A stretch of 64,000 nucleotides of DNA, taken from assembly GCF_014230305.1 (NCBI RefSeq), contig NZ_JACLAU010000011.1:1-64000 (forward strand), read 5' to 3'. The position numbers and the translations under genes were made by a program. This DNA comes from Novosphingobium aerophilum (lineage in GTDB: Bacteria > Pseudomonadota > Alphaproteobacteria > Sphingomonadales > Sphingomonadaceae). Below the pieces are notes generated by a model. It did not search any database. It saw only the letters and a program-made list of their open reading frames with translations, and had not been told where the DNA came from. Within the stretch, counting starts at the first letter, position 1. Each line of letters opens with the position of its first letter. Of the stretch, positions 1-9,008 are shown piece by piece.

Positions 1-140
1 ACCCGGCCCCGCACCTGGCGCCGCGCCCGGCCCCGCGCGCGGCCGGGCGGCCGACCGCCGGCGCAAAACCGGGCCGGCTCCGCCAGGCGGGGCCTGCGCA
101 GGCAGGATGGGACCGCTCAGCCCCGGTCGGGGCCGGGCGG

Positions 141-296
141 TCAGATGTGGGCGAGTTCTTCCTTGATCCGCAACTTGCGCTTCTTGAGGGCCTGGATCGT
201 CGACGGGTCGGGCACGGGTCGGCTCATTTCCTCCGCGATCTGGCGTTCGATCCCGGCGTGCTTGAGCTGCAGAGCACTGACATGCGATGATTTCAT
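141..296 (-). CDS. YdcH-like (DUF465) small protein
   Basis: This small gene encodes 51 residues. The product is an amphipathic, charged helical protein whose C-terminal half carries LKKRKLRIKEEL, the KK.KL.LKDE-type signature of the YdcH/DUF465 family. The start is an ATG with a near-perfect Shine-Dalgarno (AGGAGGT, about 7 nt upstream on the minus strand), which decides the frame. It lies divergent to a second DUF465 gene starting at 540. Family members are short helical proteins of unknown function, usually next to an rcdA-like gene in alphaproteobacteria, as here. The family call is strong; the function is unknown. Confidence 0.8.
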   Translation of the reverse strand: MKSSHVSALQLKHAGIERQIAEEMSRPVPDPSTIQALKKRKLRIKEELAHI

Positions 297-539
297 GGAG
301 CATACCTCCTCAGTTTGCCCGTTTGCGCGCGCTCACCGCACCGGCGAAGGCAGGTTGGACAGCCGACTCGCCGGAAATGAGTCGAGCACCGCGATTGTCA
401 GGAAATCATATTAAGCCTATCTTGCGAAGCGGATTAGAACTGGAAGCGACCAAACCCGATGCATTCGCGACGGACCGTTGAACGGGCCATCGCCGGGAGG
501 GTCGCTGGTTCGACGGACGAGGGACGGGCGGATCATCAC

Positions 540-737
540 GTGAGCGAAGAGGAACTGCGCAAGCGCCTGGAAATGCTCAGGATCGAGCACCGGGACCTCG
601 ATGCCGCGATCGATGCGCTGAGCTCGACCGGGGCCATGGACCAGTTGCAGGTGGCGCGGCTGAAGAAGCGCAAGCTGCGGCTCAAGGACCAGATCGCCAT
701 GCTCGAGGACTATCTGATCCCCGACATCATCGCCTGA
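540..737 (+). CDS. YdcH-like (DUF465) protein, GTG start
   Basis: This gene encodes 65 residues from a GTG at 540. The frame is open back to 459, but homology begins near SEEELRKRLEML, so GTG 540 is preferred. The protein is a helical hairpin with LKKRKLRLKDQI near the C-terminus, the DUF465 signature. It is a diverged paralogue of the 51-residue protein encoded on the opposite strand at 141-296. It is followed by the rcdA-like gene in the same direction, so the two may be co-transcribed. The function is unknown. Confidence 0.75.
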   Translation: MSEEELRKRLEMLRIEHRDLDAAIDALSSTGAMDQLQVARLKKRKLRLKDQIAMLEDYLIPDIIA

Positions 738-887
738 CTCTCCGCCGGCCTCACCCCGGCGGGCGATGCGTGGCCCGGCCGCTGACCCCGATCCGCCGTA
801 TCAATCCGGCACAGTCCCGATTTGGGTGGGGATGAGTTGCGTCCCGCGATTGAAACGCCCGATTCCCCGGGTCTATCGCAGGCCATC

Positions 888-1358
888 ATGGCCCGGATGG
901 TAGACCTCAACGCACGGATCATCGAGTCCCTCTACATCGAGGGCCTGATGCTGTCGGACGAGGTGCGGGCGGCATTCGACCTGACCCCAGGGGCGGCCAA
1001 CGACACCCGCAACGATGGCGATACCGCGCGCATCGCCTTTTCCTGCGAGGCGCTGCGCACGACCACGCGGATGATGCATTCGGTCGCCTGGCTGATCAAT
1101 CACCGCGCCTACTTCCGGCAGGAGATCAGCGAGTTCCAGTTGCGCCGCTATGGCCGCATCTCGCCCAGCCTGCCCGATGCGGCGCCCGACCGGCTGGCCC
1201 TGTTGCCCCCGGCGGTGCAGGAGCTGATCCGCGCGACCGAGCGGTTCTATGCGCGGCTGGTGCGGCTCGATGCCGGCTGGCGGGACCGCGCCCCCCGCAC
1301 CGGCGAGACGAGTGCGATCCAGCGCCTGCGCGAACGGCTGGTCCACGCGGTCGGCTGA
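888..1358 (+). CDS. DUF1465 / RcdA-like regulator of CtrA degradation
   Basis: This is a helical protein of 156 residues from ATG 888. In-frame TTG codons at 822 and 837 and ATG 897 are alternative starts; 837 follows a purine-rich GGTGGGGATGAG. The N-terminal helix (ARIIESLYIEGLMLSDEV) and a second helix resembling ALR.TTRMMHSVAWLINHRA match the DUF1465 family, to which Caulobacter RcdA belongs. RcdA is an adaptor that helps ClpXP degrade the cell-cycle regulator CtrA at the pole. Whether it does this here is inferred from family membership only. It lies downstream of a DUF465 gene, a common alphaproteobacterial arrangement. Confidence 0.7.
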   Translation: MARMVDLNARIIESLYIEGLMLSDEVRAAFDLTPGAANDTRNDGDTARIAFSCEALRTTTRMMHSVAWLINHRAYFRQEISEFQLRRYGRISPSLPDAAPDRLALLPPAVQELIRATERFYARLVRLDAGWRDRAPRTGETSAIQRLRERLVHAVG

Positions 1359-1501
1359 GCGCGGGTCCGTGGGCCCGCTGGCTCCAGCCGGTCGGGACTG
1401 CGGACTGCCGGTCGTCCCCCCACGCAAAACGGTGGTCGTGCTCGTCCCGCCCGGCTATAGCCCGGGCGCGGCACGAACGCCGTCGCCGTTGGGAGGGCGC
1501 C

Positions 1502-2113
1502 ATGGCCGCGGGCCAACAACAAACAGCGGTCGCGGATGCCGCCCCGGGCCTTGCCGCCCGCCTGCTGCGCCGCCTGCTCGTCGCGCTTTACCGGCACGGC
1601 GGCTGGACCTCGACCGGGACGGTGCCGGAACCGCAGCGCTTCGTCCTCATCGCCGTGCCGCACACCAGCAATTGGGACTTCCCCAATTTCCTGGGTGTGA
1701 CCCAGGCGCTGGGCATTCGTGCCCATTTCATGGCCAAGGCGTCGCTGTTCCGCTGGCCGCTGGGCGGCTTCATGCGTCAGGTCGGCGGGGTCCGGATCGA
1801 TCGGGCAAAGGCGAAGGACACCGTCAGCCAGATGATCGAGGAATTCGCCCGTCGCGACGAGTTCGTCCTGACGATCGCGCCCGAAGGGACGCGGGGCCGC
1901 GCGGAGCGCTGGCGCACCGGCTTTTACCAGATCGCCCTGGGCGCAGGCGTGCCCATCGTGTGCGGCTATATGGACTATGCGACGCGCCGCTCGGGGCTCG
2001 GTCCGGTGATCGTCCCCACGGGCGATTATGAGGCCGACATGGCCCCGGCCTTCGCCTTCTATCGCGGTATCACGGGCAAGAACGCGGGACAGACGACGCT
2101 GGGCGAACCCTGA
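1502..2113 (+). CDS. PlsC-type 1-acylglycerol-3-phosphate acyltransferase family protein
   Basis: The gene encodes 203 residues from an ATG preceded by GGGAGGG. The HX4D catalytic motif is HTSNWD near residue 55, and the EGTR substrate-binding motif (APEGTRGR) is near residue 125; these are the two hallmark blocks of the PlsC/LPLAT superfamily. The HTSNWDF form is typical of a short subfamily that acylates lysophospholipids or related lipids; the exact acceptor cannot be read. A membrane-associated cytosolic enzyme is expected. The 5' spacing from the rcdA-like gene is 143 bp, so it probably has its own promoter. Confidence 0.8.
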   Translation: MAAGQQQTAVADAAPGLAARLLRRLLVALYRHGGWTSTGTVPEPQRFVLIAVPHTSNWDFPNFLGVTQALGIRAHFMAKASLFRWPLGGFMRQVGGVRIDRAKAKDTVSQMIEEFARRDEFVLTIAPEGTRGRAERWRTGFYQIALGAGVPIVCGYMDYATRRSGLGPVIVPTGDYEADMAPAFAFYRGITGKNAGQTTLGEP

Positions 2114-2195
2114 GGGATCGCCATCCGGGGCAAGCCAGGGACGAACCTGGCCGGGCGGGGCGCACCGGACGGGTGGGCCCGATCCGTCGGCCCCC

Positions 2196-2822
2196 TCAGT
2201 CCGGCGGAGACCCGCAAGTGGGGTCGGCCGGAAGCGGGCCGGAGAACGCCGCCCCCCCGACCGAGCGGACAAAGGCCGTGAACGGCGCCTTGGGATGGCT
2301 CTGATTGAGCCGGGTCAGCGCCGCGAAGAAGGCGCCGCCGCAGGTGTCGAAGGCGATCAACTGGCCGGCCAGGCGGTCCTTCGGCGGCACCGCGGGCCGC
2401 GCCTTGCGCCGGACGGGCCAGTCTGTCGTCAGCCCGGGCCCCGCCGCCAGCATGTCGCCGCGCCGCTGGGCATCGTTGTTGGCGATGAAGGCCAGCGCGG
2501 TTCCGATCACCACTTCGGCGGCGGACGGCTGGCGCGGATCGTCCGACGGTTCCCAAGGCTGAGCGGCGTAGGTTCCAACCGTGGCCGCCAGGGCGCGCAG
2601 CTCCTGCGCGGTGAGGTTCAGGCTATCGAGCCAGACGGGCAGAGCCGCGCTGTCGGCGGCATAGTAGTCGTTCACCGCTCCGGTTCCGACGGTCAGTTGG
2701 GTCGGGGCAACGAAGCGAGCATTGTACTCCGCGGTGGTCGCCGCCACGGAACCCGGCCCGCTCTGCGCCATGGCGGGGGCGGTGCCCAGGGCCAGGGGGG
2801 CCAGCATCAGAACGGCCTTCAT
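2196..2822 (-). CDS. Secreted hypothetical protein
   Basis: The gene encodes 208 residues. The N-terminus has a Sec signal peptide (MKAVLMLAPLALGTAPAMAQ, likely cleavage after AMA), so the mature protein should be periplasmic. A GGGAGG Shine-Dalgarno precedes the ATG. The mature part has a helical region with LTAQELRALAATVG and two Cys (about residues 165 and 202) near the C-terminus that might form a disulphide. I do not recognise the family. It stands alone between two plus-strand genes. Confidence 0.65.
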   Translation of the reverse strand: MKAVLMLAPLALGTAPAMAQSGPGSVAATTAEYNARFVAPTQLTVGTGAVNDYYAADSAALPVWLDSLNLTAQELRALAATVGTYAAQPWEPSDDPRQPSAAEVVIGTALAFIANNDAQRRGDMLAAGPGLTTDWPVRRKARPAVPPKDRLAGQLIAFDTCGGAFFAALTRLNQSHPKAPFTAFVRSVGGAAFSGPLPADPTCGSPPD

Positions 2823-2963
2823 GGTTTCCCTCCCATCCGCGACCCGGCGGGAGACCAACCGAGCAGAGCCAAGCTGAACGCAGGATGACCGCTGCCCCGG
2901 CCGCTTCACATCCCGCCGCAGCAAGGCTCGACAGGGCGCCCGCGAGTATCCATATCGGCCGCC

Positions 2964-3839
2964 ATGGAACTGCCTGCGCGCCCCTGGCCCACCGGCCTTG
3001 TCGAACAGCTCGAACCGCTGGTGCGCCGGGTGCTGGCGCCCAATCCCAGCCCCTATACCTACACCGGGACCGAGACCTACCTGATCGGGGCGGGGGACGA
3101 GATCGCGGTGATCGACCCCGGTCCGGACGAGCCCGCACACCTCGCCGCGCTGCTCGCGGCGATCGGCCCGGCCCGGGTCACGGCGATCTGCTGCACGCAC
3201 ACCCACCGCGATCACTCGCCCGCCGCCGCCCCGCTCGCCGCCGCCACCGGCGCGCCGATCATCGGCTGCGCCCCGCTGGTGATCGAGACCGGCGACAGCG
3301 CGCGCAGCGACGCACCATTCGACCGCACCTATGCCCCCGACCGGGTGCTGGCCGATGGCGAGAGCCTGACCGGGCCGGACTGGACGCTGACCGCCGTCGC
3401 CACCCCCGGGCACACCTCCAACCACCTGTGCTATGCCCTGGAGGAAAGCGGCGCCCTGTTCACCGGCGATCACGTGATGGGCTGGTCGACCAGCGTGGTG
3501 GTGCCGCCCGATGGCGACATGGCCGCCTATATGGCCAGCCTGGACAAGCTGCATGCCCGTGACGACCGGGTCTACTACCCGGCCCACGGGCCCCAGGTGG
3601 ACAAACCACAACAGCTCACCCGCGGGATGATCGGCCATCGCCGCCAGCGCGAGCGGCAGATCCTGCGCCTGCTGGAAGAGACCCCCGCCGAAGTGGCGGC
3701 GCTGGTCCCGCAGATGTACAAGGGCTTGAACCCGGCGCTGTGGAAGGCCGCCGGGCAGTCGGTCCTGGCCCACCTGATCGACCTCGAGCAGCGCGGCGTG
3801 GTCCGGCGCGAGGAGGAGACATGGACGATCCTCACCTGA
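2964..3839 (+). CDS. MBL-fold metallo-hydrolase, LACTB2-like
   Basis: The gene encodes 291 residues. The metallo-beta-lactamase zinc motif HTHRDHS lies near residues 79-85, followed by ATPGHTSNH, LFTGDHVMG and the late metal histidine in YYPAHGP. The C-terminal 70 residues look like the winged-helix extension of the LACTB2 subfamily, many of which act as endoribonucleases or thioester hydrolases. The substrate here is unknown. The stop overlaps the next gene by 19 nt, implying translational coupling to the DUF4230 protein. Confidence 0.85.
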   Translation: MELPARPWPTGLVEQLEPLVRRVLAPNPSPYTYTGTETYLIGAGDEIAVIDPGPDEPAHLAALLAAIGPARVTAICCTHTHRDHSPAAAPLAAATGAPIIGCAPLVIETGDSARSDAPFDRTYAPDRVLADGESLTGPDWTLTAVATPGHTSNHLCYALEESGALFTGDHVMGWSTSVVVPPDGDMAAYMASLDKLHARDDRVYYPAHGPQVDKPQQLTRGMIGHRRQRERQILRLLEETPAEVAALVPQMYKGLNPALWKAAGQSVLAHLIDLEQRGVVRREEETWTILT

Positions 3840-4552
3840 CCGGACCACAGCGCACCGGGCCGCCGCCGAACAGCGCCGCCCCGCCATCCGGTGCGGGCCA
3901 GCCGGAACGCCCGTCCCGCCCGCACCTGAGCGGACCGACTCCCCTGCGGGTGGTGCTGCCCTGGCTGCTGTGCGGCGCCGCCCTCGCCTGGGGCGGGATG
4001 ACCTCGTGGCAATTGTGGAAGCCGGCGCCGGCGGGCGATCCGCTGGCCACCATGCTGACCGCCTTCGCCCGGCAGGACCGCCTCACCGTGTTTTCGGCCG
4101 AACTGGCCCCGGTCGTCGCCAGCGATGACGCGCGGCTGTTCGGCATGCTCAAATCGCGGCAGGTCGCGGTGATCCCGGCGCGGGTCGATTACGCGATCGA
4201 CCTCTCGGCGATCGGTCGCGACCGGCTGGGCTGGGATGCGGCGGCGCACCGGCTGGACGTGCGCCTGCCCCCGCTGCAACTGTCGCGCCCCAACCTGGAC
4301 GAGGGGCGGGCCCAGTACCTGCGCGAGGGCACCTGGATCACCGGCTCCGCCCAGGAGCAGCTGACCCGCGAGAACACCCGCCTCGCCGAAACGCAGGCGG
4401 CCCAGGCCGCGGCCAATCCCGCGCTGATGACCCTGGCCCGCTCGGCCGCGAAGGACGCCTTGCGGCAGAACCTGACGATCCCGCTGCAGGTCGCCGGCTA
4501 TGCCGACGCCACCGTGACCGTGCGCTTCGACGGCGAATCAGCGGAGCGCTGA
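3821..4552 (+). CDS. DUF4230 domain protein, membrane anchored
   Basis: The gene encodes 243 residues. ATG 3821 is chosen because GAGGAGGAG sits just upstream, inside the preceding MBL gene. After a proline-rich cytoplasmic tail of about 40 residues there is one transmembrane segment (VVLPWLLCGAALAWGGM), then a domain containing LTVFSAELAPVV and a C-terminal helix with ending strand, the layout of DUF4230 proteins. The domain would be exported. The function of DUF4230 is not known. Confidence 0.7.
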   Translation: MDDPHLTGPQRTGPPPNSAAPPSGAGQPERPSRPHLSGPTPLRVVLPWLLCGAALAWGGMTSWQLWKPAPAGDPLATMLTAFARQDRLTVFSAELAPVVASDDARLFGMLKSRQVAVIPARVDYAIDLSAIGRDRLGWDAAAHRLDVRLPPLQLSRPNLDEGRAQYLREGTWITGSAQEQLTRENTRLAETQAAQAAANPALMTLARSAAKDALRQNLTIPLQVAGYADATVTVRFDGESAER

Positions 4553-4636
4553 GGCCCCGGGGCGCGCGAACAAACTCCTGTCTCCTCCCGGCCATCTGGG
4601 TTAGCCTTGCGGTCGGCGGAAATGGGGAGAAGGCCG

Positions 4637-5371
4637 ATGGCGACACGCATGGTCAGGCGCAGTGACGAGACGGGCTATGCGGCCAATCAGTCGTTCTTCG
4701 TCCAGCTCGCCTGGATCTGCGCCGCGATCATCGTCATCGGGTTTGTCCAGAACGCCGCGCTGGGCCGGGTCGCGATTCCGCTGGTGCCGATCTGGGTCCA
4801 TCTGCATGGTCTGCTGATGCTGGCCTGGCTGGGCTTGCTGATCACCCAGAACCGGCTGGCCGCAAGCGGCGCTCTAGCCCGCCATCGCCAACTCGGCAGG
4901 ATCGGTGCGGGGCTGGTCGGCGCGATCGTTCTGATCGCCGGATACTCCAGCATGATGGCGCTGGTGCTGCACCGCTATCCGCCGTTCTTCACCCCGGCCT
5001 ACTTCCTGGCGCTGGGAATCGGCGAGGCGGGCAGTTTCGCCGGACTGGTGGTGGCCGGGATCGCCCGGCGCGCCGATACCGAAACGCACCGCCGCCTGAT
5101 TTCGGGCAGTTCGCTGGTCCTGCTCGAACCGGCACTCGGCCGGCTGCTGCCGATGCCGCTGATCGGCGGCGAGACAGGGCAATGGGTGATCCTGGCGATC
5201 CAGCTGGGATTCGTGGCCGCCATCGCGCGCGAGGATCGCCGATCGCGCGGACGGGTCCTGCCGGCGACCCTGGCGGTGGCTGCCACGCTGATCGCCACCC
5301 ACACGCTGGTGTCACTGGGGGCGAGGCTGCCTCTGCTCGAAAGCTGGGCCGCACAGCTGGTCGCCCCCTGA
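4637..5371 (+). CDS. Polytopic membrane protein of unknown function
   Basis: The gene encodes 244 residues from ATG 4637, which has a GGGGAGAAGG ribosome site; in-frame starts at 4607 and 4622 are weaker. I see about six to seven hydrophobic segments. Conserved-looking polar features are HLHGLLMLAW in an early helix and a loop RHRQLGR. The layout is reminiscent of small integral membrane proteins related to DUF2306 or cytochrome b561 folds, but this is weak. No partner gene is evident; nadA follows after 115 bp. Confidence 0.6.
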   Translation: MATRMVRRSDETGYAANQSFFVQLAWICAAIIVIGFVQNAALGRVAIPLVPIWVHLHGLLMLAWLGLLITQNRLAASGALARHRQLGRIGAGLVGAIVLIAGYSSMMALVLHRYPPFFTPAYFLALGIGEAGSFAGLVVAGIARRADTETHRRLISGSSLVLLEPALGRLLPMPLIGGETGQWVILAIQLGFVAAIAREDRRSRGRVLPATLAVAATLIATHTLVSLGARLPLLESWAAQLVAP

Positions 5372-5486
5372 ACCGGCAGCGGTCCTGACCGATCGGGCAC
5401 GATGCGGATCGATCCGGCGTTTTTCCCTTGGGTTTCGTGGACAGCGTTTCTATCTGGGCGGCACCCCCGCCTGAGGACACCCCGTG

Positions 5487-6476
5487 ATGACCGCCGCGCC
5501 AACCAACCTTGCCGGACTTGACCTGCGTGCCGAGATCGACCGGCTGCGGCGCGAAAAGAACGCGGTCATCCTGGCGCACTATTACCAGCGGCCCGAAATC
5601 CAGGACCTGGCGGACTACATCGGCGACAGCCTGGAGCTGAGCCGCAAGGCCGCCGCCTCGGATGCCGAGGTGATCGCCTTCTGCGGGGTCAAGTTCATGG
5701 CGGAGACCGCCAAGATCCTCGCCCCGGAAAAGACCGTGATCCTGCCCGACGTCAACGCCGGCTGCAGCCTGGAGGACGCCTGCCCGCCCGAGGCCTTCAA
5801 GGCCTTCCGCGCGGCCCATCCCGATCACATCGCGCTGACCTACATCAACTGCTCGACCGAGGTGAAGGCACTGTCCGACATCATCGTCACCTCGTCCTCG
5901 GCCGAGACGATCCTGGCGCAGATCCCGCGCGACCAGAAGATCATCTTCGGCCCCGACCGGCACCTGGGCGGCTATCTCAACCGCAAGTTCGATCGCGACA
6001 TGCTGCTCTGGCCGGGGGTGTGCATCGTGCACGAGGCCTTCTCGGAGACCGAACTGCTCAAGCTCAAGGCGCAGCACCCGGGCGCGCCGGTCGCGGCCCA
6101 TCCGGAATGCCCGCCGCACATCATCGACCATGCCGACTACGTCGGATCGACCAGCGGCATCCTGGGCTATGCCAAGCAGTTGCCCGGCGACACCCTGATC
6201 GTCGCCACCGAACCGCACATCATCCACCAGATGGAACTGGCCCTGCCGGGCAAGACCTTCATCGGGGCCCCGGGCGCGGACGGCAACTGCAACTGCAACA
6301 TCTGCCCCTACATGGCGCTCAACACGCTGGAGAAGCTCTACCTCGCGCTGCGTGACCTGACCCCGCAGGTGCACATCGAGGAAAGCCTGCGGCTGGCAGC
6401 GAAGACGAGCCTGGACCGCATGCTGGAGATGGCGAGCGGGTCGGTCGGCCGGGGCGATCTGGGCGCGCGGAGCTGA
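5487..6476 (+). CDS. nadA: Quinolinate synthase
   Basis: NadA condenses iminoaspartate with dihydroxyacetone phosphate to quinolinate, the second step of de novo NAD synthesis, using a labile [4Fe-4S] cluster. The protein has 329 residues. Diagnostic blocks are LAHYYQRPEIQD, DSLELSR, FCGVKFMAETAK, FGPDRHLGGY, HPECPP and the C-terminal NCNCNICPYMALN. Cluster cysteines are probably those in TYINCSTEVK, PGVCIVHEAF and CNICPYM. A GTG at 5484 is an alternative start; ATG 5487 with GAGGA about 9 nt upstream is preferred. nadB and nadC are not in this window. Confidence 0.97.
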   Translation: MTAAPTNLAGLDLRAEIDRLRREKNAVILAHYYQRPEIQDLADYIGDSLELSRKAAASDAEVIAFCGVKFMAETAKILAPEKTVILPDVNAGCSLEDACPPEAFKAFRAAHPDHIALTYINCSTEVKALSDIIVTSSSAETILAQIPRDQKIIFGPDRHLGGYLNRKFDRDMLLWPGVCIVHEAFSETELLKLKAQHPGAPVAAHPECPPHIIDHADYVGSTSGILGYAKQLPGDTLIVATEPHIIHQMELALPGKTFIGAPGADGNCNCNICPYMALNTLEKLYLALRDLTPQVHIEESLRLAAKTSLDRMLEMASGSVGRGDLGARS

Positions 6477-6497
6477 CACCCGGAGCTTGAGGGGCGG

Positions 6498-7058
6498 TCA
6501 GCCGGCGCCGGGGTTGTCCGAGGCGGCGGCAAGCCGGGCAAGGAATTCGTCCGGCCGGTCGAGCTTGAGGCGGATGCCGTCGACGGCCAGGCGGCGCAGC
6601 CCCAGCACGGTCGCGCGCACCGGGGCGCGGAACACCAGCACCAGGTTGGGACTGGCCAGCAGCGCCCCGTTGAGCACCCGCGCATCGCCCCCGACCTGCC
6701 CGGCCGGATCGACCGCCGCGGCCGGGAAGTCCAGCGCGAACAGCAGGCCGACCCGCACCGTCACCCGATCGCCCGCAATGGTCGTGGGCAGGCGTCCCAG
6801 CGAGCGCAGGATCGCGATCGCGCAGACCAGCATCGCATCGGACAGCACGGCCAGGACGAGCAGCACCCGCGAATGGCCCAGCATCAGGCCCAGCGCGTGC
6901 AGCACGGCGGATTCGAACAGGGCAAGCACGAAGAACACCCAGGCGCTGGCGATCATGTCCGGCGCCGGGTAGAACCGGGCCGTGTCCGGGCTGGACGGCG
7001 GGCGGCGCGGCGGCCACAGCGCGTGGCGCACGATGGCCCCCAGGGCGCCGGGTATCAT
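6498..7058 (-). CDS. Small membrane protein, last gene of the lipB cluster
   Basis: The gene encodes 186 residues. Two or three hydrophobic helices lie between residues 35 and 90 (ASAWVFFVLALFESAVLHAL and a second run ending in CAIAILRSLG). The C-terminal half is soluble, with alternating strands. Its ATG overlaps the TGA of the metallophosphoesterase gene (ATGA), so the two are coupled. The family is not recognised. Confidence 0.6.
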   Translation of the reverse strand: MIPGALGAIVRHALWPPRRPPSSPDTARFYPAPDMIASAWVFFVLALFESAVLHALGLMLGHSRVLLVLAVLSDAMLVCAIAILRSLGRLPTTIAGDRVTVRVGLLFALDFPAAAVDPAGQVGGDARVLNGALLASPNLVLVFRAPVRATVLGLRRLAVDGIRLKLDRPDEFLARLAAASDNPGAG

Positions 7059-7807
7059 GCCCCCTCCGTCATCCGCCCGGTGCGCAGCGCCACCGCCCAG
7101 TCGGGCCGGCCATGGGTCTGGGCCAGTCGCGCGGCGCCGGCCCAGTCATAGCGCACCAGACGGTGTTCGGCCTGCCAGCCGTCCGCTCCCCGCGTGACGA
7201 TGGCATAGCGGGCGTGGGGTGATCCGGTTTCCACCGCGTGGGGCCAGGGATGATCGTCGGCATAGGCGGGCAGGCCGACGCTGCCCGGGTTCACGATCAT
7301 CCGGCCATCCCCCAGCACGACCGTGCGCGGGACATGGGTGTGGCCGCACAGGATCAGGCGGACACCGGGCGTGTCCCCGGCCCGCGCCGCGACCTCGGCC
7401 GCGGTCGCCGCGCGCAGCCCCTGCGGGGTGACGGTTTCGAGGAAATAGACCAGATCGCTCTCCGGCGTGCCGTGGACCATCAGCGCGTCCTCGCCCAGTG
7501 GCAGCCGCGTGGGCAGACCGGCCAGCCAGGCGCGATGATCCGCGCGCAGGCGGCTTGCGGCGAAGCGGTCGGACGGTCCCATCGCCTCGGGCGGAAGGTC
7601 CAGCAGCTGGCGTTCGTGATTGCCGCGGATCGTGGGCAGGGCCAGCGCCATGAGGCGGTCCGCGGTTTCCGCGGGAAGCAGCGGGCCGGACAGGATATCC
7701 CCCAGGTTGACCGTCTGATCCACGCCTTGCGCGGCAATGTCCGCAAGCACCGCCTCGAGCGCGGCGAGATTGCCGTGAATGTCGGAGAGGACCGCGATCC
7801 GCGTCAT
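7055..7807 (-). CDS. Calcineurin-like metallophosphoesterase (YfcE/ApaH-related)
   Basis: The gene encodes 250 residues. Canonical metallophosphatase blocks appear in order: SDIHGNL near residue 8, NLGDILSGP, RGNHERQ and CGHTHVPR, followed by NPGSVGLP. This matches the small MJ0936/YfcE-like phosphodiesterase group; the substrate is unknown. The start overlaps the stop of the EamA transporter gene by 4 nt, and its own stop overlaps the next gene by 4 nt. Confidence 0.85.
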   Translation of the reverse strand: MTRIAVLSDIHGNLAALEAVLADIAAQGVDQTVNLGDILSGPLLPAETADRLMALALPTIRGNHERQLLDLPPEAMGPSDRFAASRLRADHRAWLAGLPTRLPLGEDALMVHGTPESDLVYFLETVTPQGLRAATAAEVAARAGDTPGVRLILCGHTHVPRTVVLGDGRMIVNPGSVGLPAYADDHPWPHAVETGSPHARYAIVTRGADGWQAEHRLVRYDWAGAARLAQTHGRPDWAVALRTGRMTEGA

Positions 7808-8724
7808 GCCGCGGCCCCGGAACGCTCCCCCGCCCGGGCGATCACCAGCGCGGCGGCGACCAGCAGCATGCCGATCGCATCGAGCAGGGTCAGGCGTTCG
7901 CCGAAGGCCAGCCACCCGGCGGTGATCGCCACGGCCGGCTGGGTCATCAGCACCAGCCCGATGACCAGCGGTTTGAAGTGCTTGAGCGCGAAGACCAGCA
8001 GGCCCTGGCCGATCACCTGGCTGCCGAGCGCCAGGGCGAACAGGGGCCACCAGCGGTGGGGCCAGACCGGCTCACCCAGGGCGAGGGCCAGGCCCAGCAG
8101 CACCGGCGCCCCGGCCAGGCTTGACCAGGCGAGCAGGGCCCAGTTGCCCAGCGTGGCGCGGGCGCGCTGCAGGACGATGATGTAGAAGGCATAGCACAGG
8201 CCCGCGAACAGGCAGAACAGGTCACCGATCAGCGTCGCCCGGCCGATCTCGAGGCTGCGCCCCATCAGGATGGCGGCACCGGCCACGGCCGCGGCCAGCG
8301 CGCCCCATTCGAAGCCGTTCGGTCGCCGCCCCAGCGCCATCAGCCCCCAGACCATGATGATCAGGCTGCCCGAGTTGCCGAACAGCGCGGCATTGCCCAG
8401 CCGGGTCATGCCGATCCCGATGTGCCAGGTGCCCAGATCGGCGGCGAACATCACGCCTGCCGCGACCATCACCAGCATGGTCTTGGCGGGAATCCCGGTC
8501 AGCGGCTGGCGATTGGCCCGGGCAAAGCCGAACAGCAGCGGCAGGGGCAGGAACAGCCGCCAGAACCCGGCCGCGACCGGACCGGAATCGGCCAGGCGGA
8601 CCGACCAGGGGCCCAGCGCGAGCACCACGTTCGCCAGCAGCAGTGCGGCCAGATGCCAGCCCGACCATGCGGCCCGGGCATCGGTCTGCGGCGGAGGGAC
8701 CGGCGTGGCGGGTGCGACGGTCAC
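7804..8724 (-). CDS. EamA/DMT-family transporter, GTG start
   Basis: The gene encodes 306 residues with about ten transmembrane helices in two EamA repeats. The first repeat carries GFWRLFLPLPLL, and the second ends with a typical FGERLTLLDAIGMLLV. GTG 8724 is chosen because it overlaps the TGA of the upstream lipoprotein gene (GTGA); the open frame extends further but into non-homologous sequence. DMT proteins export or import small metabolites; the substrate is not predictable. Confidence 0.85.
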   Translation of the reverse strand: MTVAPATPVPPPQTDARAAWSGWHLAALLLANVVLALGPWSVRLADSGPVAAGFWRLFLPLPLLFGFARANRQPLTGIPAKTMLVMVAAGVMFAADLGTWHIGIGMTRLGNAALFGNSGSLIIMVWGLMALGRRPNGFEWGALAAAVAGAAILMGRSLEIGRATLIGDLFCLFAGLCYAFYIIVLQRARATLGNWALLAWSSLAGAPVLLGLALALGEPVWPHRWWPLFALALGSQVIGQGLLVFALKHFKPLVIGLVLMTQPAVAITAGWLAFGERLTLLDAIGMLLVAAALVIARAGERSGAAA

Positions 8725-9008
8725 TCGGCCGGAGCCGGGGCAGGAGCGGCGGGGTCCGGATCGGCCTCGGGCTCGGCCGCCTCGGTCGCGCTGTCCTCGG
8801 CAGCGGGTCCGGATCGGGCCGCCCGCGCCGCACGGGGATCGAGCGGCGGCTGCGAGGTGGCCGTATCGAGCGGCAGCATGGCATCGCTGGCCGTCCCGTC
8901 GAGCACCGGCACCGGGGCGTCGCTCTGGCTCGGCCCGGCCTGCTGGCACCCGGCCAGGGTCGAAGCCAGGCCAAGCGCCAGGACGAAAGCGGCGGGCACA
9001 CGGATCAT
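8721..9008 (-). CDS. Small putative lipoprotein
   Basis: The gene encodes 95 residues. A lipoprotein signal peptide ends in the lipobox L18-A-G-C21. The remainder is low-complexity, rich in Ala, Pro, Asp and Glu, with no folded domain apparent. It overlaps lipB upstream and the EamA gene downstream by 4 nt each. It is probably anchored in the envelope; the function is unknown. Confidence 0.65.
   Translation of the reverse strand: MIRVPAAFVLALGLASTLAGCQQAGPSQSDAPVPVLDGTASDAMLPLDTATSQPPLDPRAARAARSGPAAEDSATEAAEPEADPDPAAPAPAPAE

Noticed and set aside
1..140. Possible gene at the left edge
   Set aside because: Very GC-rich, no start with a ribosome site and no homology; only a small GC hairpin around 120-133 that may end an upstream transcript.
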